Origin: Paracoccus methylovorus
GTDB taxonomy: Bacteria > Pseudomonadota > Alphaproteobacteria > Rhodobacterales > Rhodobacteraceae
Assembly: GCF_016919705.1 (NCBI RefSeq)
Contig: NZ_CP070368.1
Location: forward strand, 868,001 to 932,000
DNA: 64,000 nt
Direction of reading: 5' to 3'
Part shown: in pieces, positions 18,867-27,515 of the stretch
Layout of the letters: each line of letters opens with the position of its first letter
How positions within the stretch are numbered: position 1 is the stretch's first letter
Translations under genes and position numbers: made by a program
Notes under the pieces: model-generated
Database searches by the model: none
Told to the model about the DNA's origin: nothing
The model's input: the letters and a program-made list of their open reading frames with translations, nothing else

Positions 18867-19717
18867 GGGCGTGTTGACAAAAGGGATTCACCGGGCGCGG
18901 TGATCGTGATTCAAGCTGGTATCTGCAATGGAGACCAGCGTGGCACGAAACCTGATGTCGAACGACGAGTGGGCGTTCTTTGAACGCTTCATCCTGGCTG
19001 TCCGTTCTCCGAACGGCCGCAAGCCCACGAACCATCGGCTTGTTCTGGATGGGATTTTCTGGATCGCCCGAACGGGGTCGCCCTGGCGCGACCTGCCGGA
19101 AGAGTTCGGCAAATGGTCGTCTGTCTATCGGCAGTTCCGGCGCTGGACGTTGGCGGGGCTGTGGGAACAGATCCTGGAGGCGCTGAACGAGAGCCGGATC
19201 GTGCCGGATGCGCTGCAGATGATCGACAGCACCGTGGTTCGCGCTCATCATCAGGCAGCGGGCGCAAAAGGGGGACTCCGCGCCAAGGTTTCGGCCGCTC
19301 GCGAGGTGGCTTCACGACCAAGATCCATCTGCGGGTCAATGCGGCAGGCCTGCCCATGAGAACCGAGATCACGGCCGGGCAGACATCGGACTACCTCGGC
19401 TTCGATCTGGTCATGGCTGACAACCTGCCCGAGCCAAGCGTTCTGCTCGCAGACCGCGGCTACGACTCCGACAACATCCGCAAGACCATGGAGGTGCGCG
19501 ACGTGGTGCCGGTCATCCCCATGCGCAAAACCCGGAAGCTACGGGTCGCCGTTGACCGCAGGCTCTACCGCCTGCGCAATCTCGTTGAGCGGTGCTTCAA
19601 CAAGCTCAAGAATGCCCGTCGCGTCGCCACCCGCTACGACAAGACCGCCGAAAGCTTCCTGGGCTTCATCGACATCACGTCGATCCGCCTCTGGCTCCGC
19701 CATTTGTCAACATGACC
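18867..19717 (+). mobile_element. IS5-family insertion sequence (IS427-like)
   Basis: 851 bp with imperfect terminal inverted repeats: GGGCGTGTTGACAAAAGG at the left and, on the complementary strand, GGTCATGTTGACAAATGG at the right. Both ends are flanked by TA (18865-18866 and 19718-19719), consistent with the short target duplication of this group. It carries one transposase in two overlapping frames and interrupts a DUF45 peptidase gene. Ends and frames look intact, so it may still be active. Confidence 0.88.
18928..19715 (+). CDS. IS5-family transposase, two frames joined by a -1 frameshift
   Basis: Frame 1 (18928-19359) has the N-terminal IS5 domain (RKPTNHRLVLDGIFWIARTG then SPWRDLPEEFG) and the first catalytic Asp in MIDSTVVRAHH. 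Frame 2 (to 19715) continues with TPRQGFGRSRGGFTTKIHL, the second Asp in LLADRGYDSD, and the Glu region of LYRLRNLVERCFNKLKNARR. A slippery AAAAGGG at about 19265-19271 is placed so that a -1 shift gives AKGGTPRQGF, the normal family sequence. This is the programmed frameshift usual for IS427-type elements, not decay. Confidence 0.88.
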
Positions 19718-20133
19718 TAGGGGCCGAAACCATCCGCAACTCTGCCCGTCGCCAAGCGGCCATCCATGTGGCGCGTTGATCACGACTACTGTTCAAGGGG
19801 GAGTTCATCGACAGGCGATCATTCCCCAGAACAGCAATCTTATGCTTTCGCCTATTCCATTCGACGACCTCCAGGCGCAGTGGGCGCCCCCAGACATAAT
19901 GCGTTTCGCCGCTCCGATAGAGGCGCTTGGATTGCCTTTCCTGGGTCAAGAACCGCGCTTGCTGCCGCCGCACCCATGCCATTCGTGTCAGGACAGCACG
20001 CCTGACAGCATCCAGGCTCACGGCCGTCGGAGCGGCAACGCGGACGCGGCCATCAGGTGGGTAGACGCCAACGTGCAGGTTCTTGATGCTTTTCCAATGC
20101 ACCTCGACATCGATGCCGCCGATCATATGGTGC

Positions 20134-21455
20134 TCAGTATTCACTATGGTTCTTCAAAATTGCCATGATGCTGTCGACGAGGGTTTCGGCGCCTGGCAGT
20201 TCAGTCTCCACCGCACGCCGGACTTTCTTTTCCTTCATCATGTGGCCGCGCCAGCCATCTGGCGCGACATCGCGCACCGCCTGATCGACGCGCAACGCAA
20301 GCTCCTCATCGGTATTCAAGTTGTCGAACAACGCCTTCTGGCCCGCCGACTTGATGCTCGCGGGGTAGTCCGCCCCATGGCCAGATTTGGCCTGCTTCAC
20401 GAGTTCGGCGATGCGTTTCAGGTATTCGGCGTATTCGATGGCATCGTTGCGGCGCTGCGTGACAAGGTCCGTCAACAGCTGAGACATTTGCTCGTAGAAG
20501 CGCGGGTTGACCGGGGTTTCGTCAATGATGAGGCGGCGGACGTTGTTCTCGATGGCCTCGGCGACGTTGTTCCGATTTCGGTTGGTGCCGGCAGGCAGGT
20601 CGTTGGCGGCATCCGCGCCCTTGCTCAGGACTAGGTCGATCAGGCTAATATCGTCCAGGTGAGAGATCGTCTTGGAATCGTCCGCACGGATATAGGTATC
20701 GATGAGATGCCGCACCGCGGGCTCGTAAAGTTTTAGATCGACAGCATCGCCACTATGCAGGCGGACCTCGTCCCGAATGCTGATTGCGCGCTCTACTTCT
20801 TTGCGCATTTCGCCCATTTCCAGTTCGTTGAACCTGGAGGCATCAGGCTCGGATGCGACGTTCGCATAGGCTCACCACGATCAGAAGCTTCATCTGACCC
20901 GGTTCATTCTTGAACAGGCGCAGTGCCTCTTCCTCGTAATCCTCTTCGCTCTTGTCCCCTAGCAGGTCGTCATAAACCCGATGCACATACTGCTTTTCGG
21001 TTTCTCCCATGCCGGTCTCTTCGCCGGTCAGTTCCGGCGCGGCCCGCTTATAGGAGGTCACGATGGCGCATTTGCTGGCGAGGGTGGAGCCAGACTTGCT
21101 GAAAATCTCGAAGAACCTGCATGCTTCGGGGATTGACCCAGCAACCAGCATTGCGTTCCCGCGACCAGCCTTTAGGCGCGGCTTCAACTCCATATCCATG
21201 ATAATGTCGCTGGCGATCTGCTCTAGGCGATCCTTGCTTGACAGCACGCGTTGCAATGTGCCCCAGCGCTGCTTCAGGGTCGCCTTGGCGATGGGCGTCA
21301 GGTTCTTGGTCTTGGCCTCGAACCAGGCGTCGATCTTGTCGGGCGAGGTGATACGCTGATCAATGTCCCGCGCCTCCTAGCGCAGGTCGAGCACGACGCC
21401 GTCCTCGACCGCTTCATCGAAACGGTAAGGTTTGCCGATATAAGGCCCAAAGGTC
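20134..21455 (-). pseudogene. hsdR: Type I restriction enzyme R subunit (hsdR), decayed C-terminal portion
   Basis: Pieces of the HsdR C-terminal half lie in order. First comes the helicase-side segment (GPYIGKPYRFDEAVEDGVVL, KDRLEQIASDIIMDMELKP, MKLLIVV). Then comes the C-terminal helical domain (YEPAVRHLIDTYIRADDS, NNVRRLIIDETPVNPRFYEQ, AIEYAEYLKRIAELV). Defects are a TAG at 21379-21377 in the frame where Tyr is expected, and an internal deletion with frame change near 20868 that removes everything from the VVDKLLTGFDAP motif to the AYANVASE region. The endonuclease and first helicase motifs are gone at the 21456 junction. No hsdM or hsdS remains, so the system is dead. Confidence 0.85.
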
Positions 21456-21956
21456 TCAAGCGCCTCCGTTTATTTCCATTAGACTCTTCATCTTCGGATG
21501 CTTGGCATAACTTGAGCCATATTTTCTAGATAACATGTCGTTCAAGTTAATCCGTCGCTCCACGGGGATCACTGCGGCATCTGTTCCTCCCAATATGCGA
21601 TAACGATGTTCAAGATGTTCAAAGCCATAGGTCAAGTTTCGCATGTGCCAGTGAATCCAGAACTTATCCCGCCGATCTCGTATGAAGATATAGAAGTCGC
21701 GAAGAAGTTTTTCTTCGACACGATCAAAATTTCCCCGCACATCCTCGCGAGCGATACCCATTTCTTCGGCTATAGCATGGGTCGAAAAACTAACCGTCTG
21801 CTCGGTTGCAAAGTGAGTTACTCCTATAGAAGTGATGCGAGGGGACAAGCCCTCATTATCATCATTCAGGCTCTGACATGAGTAATGAACAATATAGAAG
21901 TTCTCAGGATTATTTTTAACTTGCGAAAAGAAGTCGCTGCTGTTGGAGATAGTCAT
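21456..21956 (-). CDS. Hypothetical protein, probably cut at its C-terminus
   Basis: 166 residues of lower GC than the backbone. It reads FYIVHYSCQSLNDDNEGLSP near the start and RDKFWIHWHMRNLTYGFEHL in the middle, a pattern I associate with a conserved family of uncharacterised bacterial proteins of defence and accessory regions. The stop (ending EINGGA) falls exactly where hsdR homology begins, so the tail was probably lost in a deletion that joined the two genes. Function unknown. Confidence 0.55.
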   Translation of the reverse strand: MTISNSSDFFSQVKNNPENFYIVHYSCQSLNDDNEGLSPRITSIGVTHFATEQTVSFSTHAIAEEMGIAREDVRGNFDRVEEKLLRDFYIFIRDRRDKFWIHWHMRNLTYGFEHLEHRYRILGGTDAAVIPVERRINLNDMLSRKYGSSYAKHPKMKSLMEINGGA

Positions 21957-23340
21957 GATCCCGCCGAGTGGGTCCCCGTGGTGATGAAAAACGGTCGCTG
22001 TTTCGCCTTCAAAGCAGATGGCTTTTGTGCGCAGACGGTCATGTCAACCTGCTGCAGAGTCTATGAGAAAAATAGCTCATCGACCCGCGCTACAGCTCGG
22101 CGAACAACGCTCATGGCTGAACTCTTTTCGCTGTCCTGAAGGATCACCTTCGCAGAGTTTAGGAGTTCCAGCAACATTTGAAGGTTGACGTTTCTCTTGT
22201 CCTCCACACCAACGATCGCTCGAGATACGTCAATCGCGGATTTCACATCAGCGACCGACGGAACTTTACCCGAATGCATCTCGCTAAGGATAACTCCTGC
22301 CTAACCCGATGCTCGGCTAAATGCTGGTTTGACACCAAAAAACTGTCGCGGTTAACTTCCCTTCGGCTGGACGGCGCTGAGCAGGACATAACTAACGATT
22401 CGACTTGTTTTGAATTCAGCCCTGCTCCCCGAGCGAAGTAGTGCATGGGCAGCCAAGCGCCATTACCAGCCTCCACCGCACAGCGGATGTAGTCCCTTGG
22501 TTCAAACGGGGTCTGCTGTTCAAGAAAGTCATCAATTATGCTGTTGACCGTAACAAACGTCTTTTGAACAGTGACCGTTCCTGCCCCCACTGGTGATACT
22601 TCACCGATCAGCATGAGGGCTGGAGCGCCCTCTTTTTCCCGAAATTCGCCCTCTTTAATGAACTTGATCTTCTCTACGAGATGCTCACCAATTAGGATCG
22701 TTCCGTTGTCGCCACGAAGCTCACCTTTGGACAAATCGGCAATCATAGCATTTCTTGGACCAAGCTTAATAAGTTCCTCCACCAGTGGCAGCATCTGCTC
22801 GCGAACCCGCCTGTCCCGATCCTCGAGGATTGTTTGCAAATCGCTGTATTTTATTCTAGAAGATTGTCCTGGATATCGAAAGAATATGTCTCCTTCGGAA
22901 ATCCTTCCTTCGCCTTTCGTCGTGATGACCGGTCGACCGGGGTGCTTATGCACGTAAATGATGCCGATCTTAGCTCCATCAAGGTGGATACATTTCGTCT
23001 CGATGCGTGGCGTTGGATCAAACGTCGATTTCAACTTCATCGAAAAGTCTGCCGGATCCGCGTTCTCGAATTCGCTCGATGACATTCCTTTTGCCAGATA
23101 GCTATCAGAATCGATGATTCCGTTAGTCAATGACTTGTCCTTGACGCCAAGAACAACGTAACCTCCCTCGTTATTGGCCAAGGCCGCTACCGCACGAAGC
23201 CATTTTTCAGAGTGCCGGAACCCAAAACCTTCCTTGCACTCGTGCCTTTCGGTTTCGCCGAGATGGAATCGCCATTTGTCGTCCGCCCCTTTCACGAACA
23301 TGCTAACGAGCATTTCATCGCTCATCGGTCCATTGATCAG

Positions 23341-24515
23341 CCCCCACTATTCCCCCGGAACTGTCGTCCGTATCATTGATCCGAGCGGTTTCGGAGGATG
23401 CTATGGTAGGCCGGGTGGCGGACGAGGTGGTTCTGAGCGCCGCGGAGCGCGGGTTTCTGGAGGCTCAGGTTCGACGGCACAAGGCGGCGCGTTCGCTGTC
23501 GGACCGGTGCCGGATAATCCTGCTCTGTGCGGAAGGGCTGCAAAGCAAGGAGGTCGGCGCGCGGCTCGGAGTGCATGAGCATACTGTCGGCAAGTGGCGC
23601 AGACGGTCCGTCAGGGACCGGATCGAGGGGCTGACCGACGAATATCGTCCTGGTCGGCCCCGCACGGTGTCGGACGATCAGGTAGCCGAGGTGATCGAGC
23701 GGACACTGAACACCACGCCGAAGGACGCCACCCATTGGTCGATCCGCTCGATGGCTGTGGCGACGGGCCTGTCGCATACCACCATCCGCCGGATCTGGGC
23801 CGCCTTCGGCCTGCAACCGCATCGCAGCGAGACGTTCAAGCTCTCGACCGATCCGCTGTTCGTCGACAAGGTGCAGGATATCGTCGGCCTTTACATGGCC
23901 CCACCGAACCGGGCCATCGTGCTGTGCGTGGACGAAAAATCCCAGATTCAGGCGCTGGATCGGGAACAGCCGGTGTTGCCGATGGCGCCGGGTGTCGCCG
24001 AGCGGAGAACCCACAGCTATATCCGCCACGGTACGACCTCGCTGTTTGCAGCACTCGATATCGCCACAGGGGCGGTGATCGGCAAATGCTACAAGCGGCA
24101 CCGGGCGACCGCGTTCCTCGACTTCCTGAAGCGGATCGATGCAACCTTGCCGCAAGGACGGGACGTGCATCTGGTGATGGACAACTACGCCACCCACAAG
24201 ACACCCAAGATCAAGGCCTGGCTCGCCCGGCGCCCGCATTGGCATGTGCATTTCACACCCACCTCAGCCAGTTGGATCAACCAGGTGGAGCGCTGGTTCG
24301 CAGAACTGACGCGCAAGCAACTGCAACGGGGCGTCCACCGCTCCACCGCCGACCTCGAGGCGGACATTGTCGCATTCATCGACGCGCACAACGAGAACCC
24401 CAAGCCCTACCGATGGGTCAAATCCGCCGACGAAATCCTCGCGTCGGTCAAACGCTTCTGCCAGAAAACACAGCAAAATCTATGTGCCGAAATTTAGATG
24501 CAGGTGACTAGGGGG
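23341..24515 (+). mobile_element. IS630-family insertion sequence
   Basis: About 1.17 kb around one transposase gene. The ends are approximate: CCCCCACTATTCCCCC at the left and, on the other strand, CCCCCTAGTCACC at the right align with a 2-base gap. I could not see a clean TA duplication. The left end lies 15 bp before the ATG of the AlbA_2 fragment, so the insertion cuts that gene or at least removes its promoter. Confidence 0.75.
23403..24497 (+). CDS. IS630-family transposase
   Basis: 364 residues from the ATG at 23403, which has GGAGG six bases upstream; an in-frame ATG at 23376 is an alternative. The N-terminal part is a helix-turn-helix ([20 protein letters not shown]... [11 protein letters not shown]), followed by the IS630 DDE domain: [14 protein letters not shown] (first Asp), [13 protein letters not shown] (second Asp) and [16 protein letters not shown] (Glu). 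The frame is unbroken, so the protein could be functional. Confidence 0.93.
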   Translation: MVGRVADEVVLSAAERGFLEAQVRRHKAARSLSDRCRIILLCAEGLQSKEVGARLGVHEHTVGKWRRRSVRDRIEGLTDEYRPGRPRTVSDDQVAEVIERTLNTTPKDATHWSIRSMAVATGLSHTTIRRIWAAFGLQPHRSETFKLSTDPLFVDKVQDIVGLYMAPPNRAIVLCVDEKSQIQALDREQPVLPMAPGVAERRTHSYIRHGTTSLFAALDIATGAVIGKCYKRHRATAFLDFLKRIDATLPQGRDVHLVMDNYATHKTPKIKAWLARRPHWHVHFTPTSASWINQVERWFAELTRKQLQRGVHRSTADLEADIVAFIDAHNENPKPYRWVKSADEILASVKRFCQKTQQNLCAEI

Positions 24516-24543
24516 TCCATTTTGATTGTTAGTGCAATGTTGG

Positions 24544-24608
24544 CCGCGTTTCCAGCGCGGTCGGCGTTGCTGGCCCGGGTTGCGGAGCCATCCGTGCTGG
24601 AAACGCGG
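24544..24608. repeat. 65-bp hairpin element with 13-bp perfect arms
   Basis: CCGCGTTTCCAGC (24544-24556) and GCTGGAAACGCGG (24596-24608) are perfect inverted copies around a 39-base GC-rich loop. The element sits at the point where the AlbA_2 N-terminal frame loses family resemblance and 28 bp from the IS630 end. It could be a REP-like or MITE-like insertion, or a remnant of another mobile element end. Confidence 0.7.
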
Positions 24609-25049
24609 GGATGATCGCTGAATTACTGTATCTCCCATTTCCGATGTCGGTGATCCGTCCGGAGTTGACAGGTCGATCGGGACGGTTAAAAAAGAACTGG
24701 ATATCTTTGTTCTTCATCTCCCGGCTTATCATAGCTTTAAAAATTGAGATTTCGTCATTCGAAATTTTTCTTGCCGCCACTCTACCGTTCCACCCTCACT
24801 GCTTTCCCAGTGGGCAAAAATCCGCTGATAGAGTCAAGGACTGGCAGGCCCGAAACATCTGGTCTTTTCAGCGAAGAAGCTCCGAGCGACGCTGGGTCGC
24901 AGCGAACGTCCGGAATGTCCCATGATCGACGTGCAGAGCCCATTGCTGACCTTCGCTACTGACGCTAGCCTATAGTTACGCGCATCAAGAACGACCTGTA
25001 TGGTCGATCATCTGCGCGTCATCCCCCCATTGGAAAGCAAGGATGGCAC

Positions 25050-25592
25050 ATGTGTGACCATATGTTCGTCGTGACTGGTGGCCCCGGTTCCGGCAAGAGC
25101 ACTTTGATCGACGCCCTGCATGATAGGGGATTTGCGTCCATGCCCGAGGCCGGGCGGGCGATCATTCGCGATCAGGTTCAGATCGGCGGAACCGCCTTGC
25201 CGTGGGCAGACAAAGCCACGTTTGCCGAACTCATGCTCGGATGGGAGCTGCGTTCGTGGCATGAAGCTGCGGCTTTCGAAAAGCCGGTGCTTATGGACAG
25301 AGGAGTCCCCGATGTCGTCGGCTATCTGACGCTATGTGGCCTTCGGGTTCCCATCCATGTGGAGGCTGCCGCGGAGACATATCGCTACAACAGAACGGTC
25401 TTCATTGCCCCATACTGGGAGGCCATTTTCGGGCAGGACGCCGAAAGAAGGCAGGATCAAGAGGAAGCCGAAGCAACCGGCCGGGTCATGGCTGATACTT
25501 ACGCCCGCTTCGGCTACCAACTTGTCGAGCTGCCCAAGGCGTCAGTCGAGGAACGGGTTGCTTTCGTCATGGATCACCTAAAAGCTGAATGA
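25050..25592 (+). CDS. Small P-loop ATPase/kinase-like protein (AAA_28 type)
   Basis: 180 residues. Walker A GGPGSGKST is at 10-18; MPEAGRAIIRDQ and VLMDRGVPDVVGYL (the Walker B-like DRG block) follow, a pattern typical of AAA_28 proteins, a group of nucleoside-kinase-like ATPases. AAGGATGGCAC precedes the ATG; an in-frame ATG at 25062 is an alternative. The gene is intact and lies 101 bp before the broken tniQ on the same strand, but it is far too short to be TniB. The 269 bp upstream (24781-25049) carry no gene I can support. Function unknown. Confidence 0.75.
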   Translation: MCDHMFVVTGGPGSGKSTLIDALHDRGFASMPEAGRAIIRDQVQIGGTALPWADKATFAELMLGWELRSWHEAAAFEKPVLMDRGVPDVVGYLTLCGLRVPIHVEAAAETYRYNRTVFIAPYWEAIFGQDAERRQDQEEAEATGRVMADTYARFGYQLVELPKASVEERVAFVMDHLKAE

Positions 25593-25693
25593 CGGCTTCG
25601 TCCCTCAGCGTTCGTCATGCGATGTCTGCGGGCCATCGTGCGTTGCAAGGTAGACTGACCTTAAAAGGCATGTGAGAGGTGGCGGGCGGCGGT

Positions 25694-27419
25694 ATGAATG
25701 GCTATCCGGGATGGATGGCCCGACTTCCTCTTTCCGTTCATTCCATACCTGGCGAAACTGCGACTTCCTTGGCGTCGCGCTTGGCGCAGGTAAACCAAGT
25801 TCCCTTGCGCGAATTCTTGCGCGACATGGGTATCGGGATACACAGCCTGATTGCTGGCGAACGCGCTGCCCTCACACAATTGGCGGAGCTTTCCGGTGTT
25901 CCGGTCGCCGCGCTTCGTCAGGGCACACCCAGGACCAGCGATGGGGAGGCATGGTTCGCGGGTCATCGCTTTCCTGCTGCCAGTGTCGGCGGCAGGGAGG
26001 TGCGCGGTTGCCCCGACTGCTTGGAAGCCGAGCCGGGACTGCGTGGTATATGGTCGCTGCCCTTCGTCACGATCTGCCCGGAGCATAACCGCCCGTTGGT
26101 TACATTGTGGACGGTGCAGGACAGGCTTGATCGACATGAGGTAACCAGGCGACTGCCGGAGCTTGATCTGCCCGCCGAGTCGTCCTGAGCAGCGCGATCC
26201 TTCTCTATTCGAATTTTGGCTTTTCGGCAGGCTTGAGGGGAACACAGCCTCCGACCATTGGCTTGACCAATTCGATCTTTATGCTTCCGCGCAGTTCTGC
26301 TTTGAGCTGGGTCGGGCCGCGATTGCGACCAAGCTGCCGAAGTGGCATGCGCTTCGCGACGATCAGCAATGGTGGCCGGCGGATGTCGGATTTCGGCTTT
26401 GCTCGGGTGGCGAGGAAGCGCTATGCGCTGCACTGATCGAATTGTAGCATTTGATGGGCCAGCCCGAGGAAGGGCCGCGCAAGATTTTCGGCGGTCTTCA
26501 TGACCTGCTTGCCGTGGATCCTTGCCCTGAGGAATTGCAGCCGTTCCGGGACATCCTGCAGCGGCACATCGTGGAAAGCTGGCCGCTTGCTCCCGGCGAT
26601 GAGGTGCTGGGCGAGCCGGTGCTGCGACGCGGGCGCATGTCGCTGCGCTCAGTGGCGTGCCTGATGCAGATGCCGGAGGCTGATATTCAAACCGCGATCA
26701 AGAGCGATGAGGTTTCTCCGCCGGGGTGGGCGCTGATCGATCACGCTGAGGCGCGGGCGGCGTTCCCGCAGGGGCTGACCGAACCTGACTTCCTGCAGGC
26801 CATGTCGTTGACGCCGCTCCAGTTTGCACAGGCGCGGGATAAGGAACTGTTCGAGCGCACCGATGACCTACGCTGGAACGCCTGGGCCGCGCAGGACCTG
26901 ATCGACGACCTGTTGCTCGGTGCAGAGCCGATCTACGTGGCCATGCATGATTGGTGTAGTTTGGGCGAAGCGTCGGTCAGATTGCGAATGACTTTGCCCG
27001 AGATTATCGAAAGCATTCGCTCAGGCAGGGTGGCGCGGGTGGGCAAGTATCTTCAGCGCTCGGGCTTCGGGTCGGTTCTGGTAAACCTCGGCCATGTCGG
27101 ACAGGAAGGTGGGGCGACTTCGTTGGATGCCTTTGCCTATTCGCAAGGACTGCGGCCCAGCGAGCTCCTGACCTTTGTTCGACGTAATGGCCTGTCGTGC
27201 CAGCAGGTGCGCGGCCCGCGAGGCGGGGTGCAGTTTCAGATGAGCGCGACCGACCGCGAGGCATTCCACGATCGGTTTATCAGTTTTCGCACTTTGGGCG
27301 TTACGACCCTACTGGGGTGGAGCGAGCTTCAGGCGCGGCTTGATGCCGGTGGGATACGGCCGGAGGGAGGCAGCGCGAGGATCTATTCCCGCGCCGACGT
27401 CATCCATCTGCTCACTTAA
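25694..27419 (+). pseudogene. tniQ: tniQ, broken by a frameshift and a nonsense codon
   Basis: Three successive frames add up to one TniQ-type protein of about 575 residues. Part 1 (to 26188) has the TniQ domain: PLSVHSIPGETATSLASRLA, then zinc-ligand pairs in RGCPDCLE and FVTICPEHNRP. Part 2 (about 26163-26447) continues in another frame from QRDPSLFEFWLFGRLEG, so one base was gained or lost between about 26165 and 26190. Part 3 (26448-27419) is in the same frame as part 2, separated only by TAG at 26445-26447, probably once CAG. TniQ proteins select the target in Tn5053/Tn7-type transposition. The stop is 54 bp from the right end repeat. Confidence 0.82.
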
Positions 27420-27473
27420 ATCAGAGACCCGCGCGGATTTCGCTTGACGCCTTTGCGCAGGCTATTGCTTTCG

Positions 27474-27501
27474 TTTGCGCATGCTTCCCCTTTTTTTGGC
27501 A
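27474..27501 (+). repeat. End-like repeat, copy 3 (right end of the second element)
   Basis: 28 bp starting TTTGCGCATGCTTCCCC and ending TTTGGCA; inverted match to 16310-16337 at 25 of 28 positions. Further TTTGCGCA at 27452-27459 gives a second, internal binding-like site. It lies between the tniQ stop (27419) and the guaD stop codon (27516), which marks the return to backbone sequence. Confidence 0.6.
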
Positions 27502-27515
27502 GCATCTTTCCGATG

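Larger units (their letters stand above)
18599..20144 (-). pseudogene. YgjP/DUF45-type zinc metallopeptidase gene broken by an IS5 insertion and a stop
   Basis: The N-terminal part (20144 down to 19720) has GIDVEVHWKSIKNLHVGVYP, typical of DUF45 proteins. The C-terminal part (from 18866 down) has KWGSCN, WLNTELSAKP and the zinc motif HELAH in VILHELAHLISDRH. The IS5 element (18867-19717) lies exactly between them. A second defect is a TAA at 18658-18656; past it the frame continues WRTIRSDLNLFPLAAWDT, the normal end of the family, and stops at 18599. Genes of this family often sit next to hsdR in type I restriction loci, as here. Confidence 0.85.
22061..24780 (-). pseudogene. Schlafen/AlbA_2-type DNA-binding protein gene, split by IS630 and frameshifted
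   Basis: The main piece (23325 down) has an AlbA_2 domain: ETERHECKEGFGF, AAVAALANNEGGYVVLGVKD (residues near 45-65), then IIYVHKHPGRPVI and KEGEFREKEGAPALMLIGEV. A frameshift near 22290 moves the end into another frame (GKVPSVADVKSAIDVSRAIV... AVARVDELFFS, stop at 22061). The N-terminal piece is at 24780-24610 (EISIFKAMISREMKNKDIQF then FNRPDRPVNSGRI), a helix-turn-helix-like segment that I recall at the start of such proteins. The IS630 element and a 65-bp hairpin separate the pieces. Joining the pieces is inference; AlbA_2 itself is firm. Confidence 0.68.
16310..27501. mobile_element. Putative TniQ-type transposon, degraded, with defence-like cargo
   Basis: The 28-bp inverted repeats at 16310-16337 and 27474-27501 (25/28) bracket 11.2 kb ending with a tniQ gene on the right. 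Cargo: a 446-residue unknown protein, remnants of a type I restriction locus with a metallopeptidase gene, a 166-residue unknown, a schlafen/AlbA_2-type gene, a small P-loop ATPase, and IS5 and IS630 insertions. tniA and tniB are absent, so it cannot move alone. The right end is 15 bp from the guaD stop codon. I see no clear target duplication at the outer flanks. The call is inference from the repeats and tniQ. Confidence 0.5.

Noticed and set aside
18928..19715. IS5 transposase in two frames as evidence of decay
   Set aside because: The slippery AAAAGGG and the correct family sequence after a -1 shift show programmed frameshifting, normal for this group.
16305..27506. A 5-bp target duplication flanking the 11.2 kb element
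   Set aside because: The five bases left of 16310 (CTTCT) and right of 27501 (GCATC) differ, and shifting the ends by one base does not help; no duplication is claimed.
13350..27515. CRISPR array in the island
   Set aside because: No regularly spaced direct repeats with unique spacers and no cas-like gene were seen; the repeats present are few, inverted and tied to transposon ends.
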